Shown: positions 5,932-7,536 of the stretch, one piece after another
Layout of the letters: every line of letters begins with the position of its first letter
Numbering within the stretch: position 1 is the stretch's first letter
DNA from: an uncultured Clostridium sp.
GTDB lineage: Bacteria > Bacillota > Clostridia > TANB77 > CAG-508
DNA length: 7,536 nucleotides
NCBI GenBank assembly: GCA_950059165.1
Contig: CATLUC010000074.1
Location: 1-7,536 of the forward strand
Reading direction: 5' to 3'
Translations under genes and position numbers: made by a program
The notes under the pieces: generated by a model
Database searches by the model: none
What the model was told of the DNA's origin: nothing
The model's input: only the letters and a program-made list of their open reading frames with translations

Positions 5932-5999
5932 GACCATCGCAACCTTATTTTATTTGATTATATGTGTCCCCACATATATGATTAAATAAAGCGATGGTC
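5932..5999 (+). ncRNA. Long spacer hairpin between the tRNA-like folds
   Basis: An outer 9-bp stem (GACCATCGC at 5932-5940 with GCGATGGTC at 5991-5999), an 8-base bulge on the 5' side, then a 19-bp inner stem (5949-5967 with 5972-5990) capped by CCCC. Three inner pairs are G.U in the plus-strand RNA and would be A.C mismatches in the opposite RNA, which supports structure at the RNA level on this strand. A substrate for RNase III-like processing is one possibility. Confidence 0.8.
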
Positions 6000-6007
6000 T
6001 AAATTTA

Positions 6008-6083
6008 AGTGCAGTAGCCTAGGTGGATAGGCACGGAGGCTCCATTACCTCCAAACACGTGGGTTCAAATCCCACCTGCACTA
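6008..6083 (+). tRNA. tRNA-like fold with 8-nt anticodon loop (CCA/CAT ambiguous)
   Basis: A 76-nt cloverleaf with a perfect acceptor (AGTGCAG with CTGCACT), T8-A9, D stem GCCT/AGGC with GG in the loop, T stem GTGGG/CCCAC with loop TTCAAAT, and A as discriminator; no encoded CCA. The anticodon stem is GGAGG (6035-6039) with CCTCC (6048-6052), closing an 8-base loop CTCCATTA instead of 7. One extra base (C6034) also lies between the D stem and the anticodon stem. With T6041 as U33 the anticodon reads CCA (tryptophan), or CCAT as four bases; losing one C would give CAT. The base after the CCA is again a pyrimidine. An indel error, a pseudogene or a non-decoding mimic are all possible. Confidence 0.6.
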
Positions 6084-6084
6084 T

Positions 6085-6162
6085 TGTATGCCGTTGCATC
6101 TTTATGACAAAATGAAGGGAGGTGTAACATCCTCATAATCCTATGCAACGCAACGGCATACA
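6085..6162 (+). ncRNA. Long hairpin with internal GGGAGGTG
   Basis: TGTATGCCGTT (6085-6095) pairs with AACGGCATACA (6152-6162), followed by GCAT/ATGC after a 5-base bulge on the 3' side, then TTATGA (6102-6107) with TCATAA (6133-6138). The apical region, about 6108-6132, holds AGGGAGGTG (6116-6124), the complement of the 16S rRNA 3' end. No start codon lies at a workable distance: the nearest ATG, 6143, is 20 bases away and opens an 8-codon frame. Confidence 0.7.
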
Positions 6163-6170
6163 TACATAAA

Positions 6171-6221
6171 TGACGTGGTCCTGGTAGGTTCGCCCTGGTA
6201 GGATCACGTCATATTTTTTAT
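6171..6221 (+). terminator. Terminator of the structured RNA locus
   Basis: TGACGTGGTCCT (6171-6182) pairs with AGGATCACGTCA (6200-6211), 12 bp including one G.T, followed by ATATTTTTTATT. The 17-base loop contains a direct repeat, CCTGGTAGG twice (6180-6188 and 6194-6202), overlapping the stem arms. The T tract overlaps the stop codon of the convergent gene on the minus strand (6218-6220). The wobble pair makes it better suited to plus-strand RNA. Confidence 0.8.
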
Positions 6222-6845
6222 TCATAGATATCTAAAAATTCATCGCCATAACGTGGCATTATAGGTGGTCTTCCACCTCCCATTGGTGGTCTTTCACCCG
6301 GAAATGGTGGTCTTGGTCTTGGTGGTGGCATTGGTGGACGATGAGAGCCACCTGGTCTTCCGAAGTAATTCTCTTATTAACAAAATTCTAATTAAATCTT
6401 GTAACCCTCTATTCCTAAATTGCCTATCTTCTCTTTTATTTTCTTCCCTATTTTCTGCTTGAACACTTCTATTTTCCACTTGCTTTTTAGCTGTAGCTGT
6501 TTGTATTGAATTACCTGTATTTGTTCTATTTCCACTGTTTTGGCTTTGCACTTCATTACTTAAATTGATGTTTATATTTATGCCATTATTATCAGTTTCT
6601 ATAGAAGAATAAATTTCATCTGTTAATTCATCAATTAGCTCTGGCGTAACTGGTCTTGAGTTTGTCATACAAGCCTTGTTTACCATAGGATATACTACCT
6701 TATAGATTTCTGGATAGCAAGCTTCTATGCTTTTATCTGTTTCATTGTTTCTATAATTAGTAATTGGTTGCATTTGATAGGTATTTTGTGCAGTAGGATA
6801 GCCCAAAATGCTCCTTATGTAGTCCTCATAAGTTTCTTGATACAT
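6218..6845 (-). CDS. Unrecognised protein with Pro/Arg/Gly-rich tail, interrupted by a +1 frameshift
   Basis: The start at 6845 is firm: AAGGAGG (6853-6859) lies 7 bases upstream. The first frame gives 161 sensible residues. A YEDYIRSILGYP opening is followed by a compact segment (about 40-82: CYPEIYKVVYPMVNKAC, then TPELIDELTDEIYSSIE). Residues about 85-135 are Asn/Gln-rich and likely disordered, and a basic helix follows (RNRGLQDLIRILLIRELL). The frame then meets CGG at 6362-6360, and reading on gives 22 unlikely residues to a stop at 6294-6296. Skipping one base instead gives 47 residues with an obvious low-complexity tail (PPMPPPRPRPPFPGERPPM, then GGGRPPIMPRYGDEFLDIYE) and a stop at 6218-6220. 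Restored length is 208. There is no signal peptide or membrane segment. I do not recognise the family; similar proteins seem to occur in gut Clostridia, with no function known to me. Confidence 0.75.
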
Positions 6846-6871
6846 ATAATAACCTCCTTAATATTTTGTAT

Positions 6872-6900
6872 ATTATATGTATTTAAAACAGCTTATGTGA
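6872..6900 (-). promoter_or_regulatory. Candidate promoter of the Pro-rich-tail gene
   Basis: A perfect TATAAT (6877-6872 on the minus strand) stands 13 bases before the ribosome site. The -35 at 17 bases (TCACAT, 6900-6895) is poor. It lies in the 73-base gap after murD; no terminator is seen in that gap, so read-through from murD is possible. Confidence 0.4.
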
Positions 6901-6918
6901 TTTTATTTACAACTTTAA

Positions 6919-7536
6919 CTATAAATCAGGATTTTTTCCTCCGTCCCCAAAATCATTTACTAATTTTTTAAATTGATTTCCTCTATCTGCAAAATCCTTA
7001 AACATATCAAAACTTGCACTAGCAGGAGAAAACAAAACTACACTTTGAGGTTTTGCTAACTTTTTAGCTAATTTTACTGTTTCTTGCAAAGTTTCGCACA
7101 TATATATGTCTAAACTCTTATTTTGATTTTCTAATTCTTGTTTTACTACATCAAAAATTTTACCTGAAGTTTGGCCAATTAGTAACAAAGCCTTTACTTT
7201 TTCTACAATTGGTTTGCCAAGTGGCTTATAATCTAGTTTTTTATCATAACCACCACAAATTAAAACAATATCTTCCTCAAAAGCATTTAATCCAGATAAT
7301 GTTCTAGTTGGAGAAGAACTTGCTGAGTCATTATACCATTTTACTTGATTAATTTCTTTTACAAATTCTAGTCTATGTTCTACTGGCTTAAAATTCTTTA
7401 TTGTTTCAATTGCTTTTTCTACTGGGACTAAATCTTTTGTTACAGCAAGTGCTGTAGCTATATTTTCCAAATTATGATTTCCCCTTAAAATAGCATCTTC
7501 ACCATTAAAAATATGTTCTCTAATACCATCTTCACA
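6919..7536 (-). CDS. murD: UDP-N-acetylmuramoyl-L-alanine--D-glutamate ligase, C-terminal part
   Basis: The last 205 residues of MurD, about 45% of the protein; the frame is open to the right edge, so the 5' end is outside. MurD adds D-glutamate to UDP-MurNAc-L-Ala in the cytoplasm, using ATP, during peptidoglycan precursor synthesis. Visible landmarks are GNHNLENIATALA (fragment residues 19-31, end of the central ATPase domain), EHRLEFV (53-59), YNDSASSSPTRTLSGL (68-83; the form common in Clostridia instead of NDSKATN), LICGGYDKK (92-100), and SPASASFDMF with DRGNQF near the end. The sequence is intact here, and an apparent internal TTG start at 7470 is only the Leu of HNLEN. The next gene on this strand starts 73 bases after the TAG stop. 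Confidence 0.95.
   Translation of the reverse strand, partial: CEDGIREHIFNGEDAILRGNHNLENIATALAVTKDLVPVEKAIETIKNFKPVEHRLEFVKEINQVKWYNDSASSSPTRTLSGLNAFEEDIVLICGGYDKKLDYKPLGKPIVEKVKALLLIGQTSGKIFDVVKQELENQNKSLDIYMCETLQETVKLAKKLAKPQSVVLFSPASASFDMFKDFADRGNQFKKLVNDFGDGGKNPDL

Larger units (their letters stand above)
5813..6221 (+). ncRNA. Orphan structured RNA: two tRNA-like domains interleaved with hairpins
   Basis: Between its own promoter and terminator this roughly 410-nt transcript folds, in order, into: a hairpin (5831-5853), a tRNA-like fold (5856-5929), a long hairpin (5932-5999), a second tRNA-like fold (6008-6083), another long hairpin (6085-6162) and the terminator stem (6171-6211). Several modules are separated by only one or two bases. 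There is no protein-coding frame. It might be an unusual tRNA operon whose spacers are RNase III-type processing hairpins, or a single structured RNA with tRNA mimics. I do not recognise it as a known class such as tmRNA, 6S, OLE, GOLLD or ROOL. The modules are seen directly; the single-transcript view is inference. Confidence 0.65.

Noticed and set aside
6143..6169. Eight-codon micro-ORF (ATG to TAA) after AGGGAGG in hairpin 3
   Set aside because: The spacing of 20 bases is too long for initiation and the frame overlaps the paired 3' arm.
5813..6221. tmRNA, T-box leader or retron RNA
   Set aside because: Two complete cloverleaves rather than split tRNA halves, no tag frame, no downstream amino-acid gene on the same strand, and no reverse transcriptase nearby.

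Overview
The window is strongly AT-rich, with AGGAGG-type ribosome binding sites, consensus sigma-A-like promoters and U-tract terminators. It carries guaA, a YtvI-like AI-2E permease, murD, and a pilin-like protein of a type common in uncultured anaerobic Clostridia. This suggests a low-GC, probably uncultured gut Firmicute/Clostridium relative. The placement is inference; no rRNA or marker tree is available here.

Layout. 1-180 (minus): 5' end of an AAA-ATPase-like/PD-(D/E)XK family gene. 288-1196 (minus): prepilin-type protein with an Asn linker, a coiled coil and a C-terminal domain resembling H-type lectin or phage tail-fibre tips. 1474-2025 (plus): membrane-anchored TIGR03943/DUF1980 (YcgQ C-terminal-like) protein. 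2119-3654 (plus): complete guaA. 3655-3877: an inverted-repeat element with GGGGAC units that fills the whole gap between the convergent stops of guaA and the next gene. 3877-4975 (minus): AI-2E/YtvI-family permease broken by a +1 shift. 5104-5550 (minus): very cysteine-rich CBS-pair protein. 5551-6217: a 667-base stretch without a protein gene, holding a promoter, a hairpin, two tRNA-like structures alternating with long hairpins, and a terminator. 6218-6845 (minus): unrecognised protein with a Pro/Arg/Gly tail reached only through a second +1 shift. 6919-7536 (minus): C-terminal part of murD, running off the window.

The genes do not form one operon. Most have their own promoter or terminator, and they serve separate roles (GMP synthesis, peptidoglycan synthesis, membrane transport, surface display). 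Two signals stand out. The first is the roughly 410-nt orphan RNA at 5813-6221, in which near-canonical tRNA folds with odd anticodon loops are tightly interleaved with hairpins; one hairpin keeps pairing through G.U wobbles that only work in the plus-strand RNA. The second is that the only two in-frame CGG codons I find by eye sit exactly at the two frameshift points. That could be sequence error, or a sign that CGG is an unassigned or shift-prone codon here.
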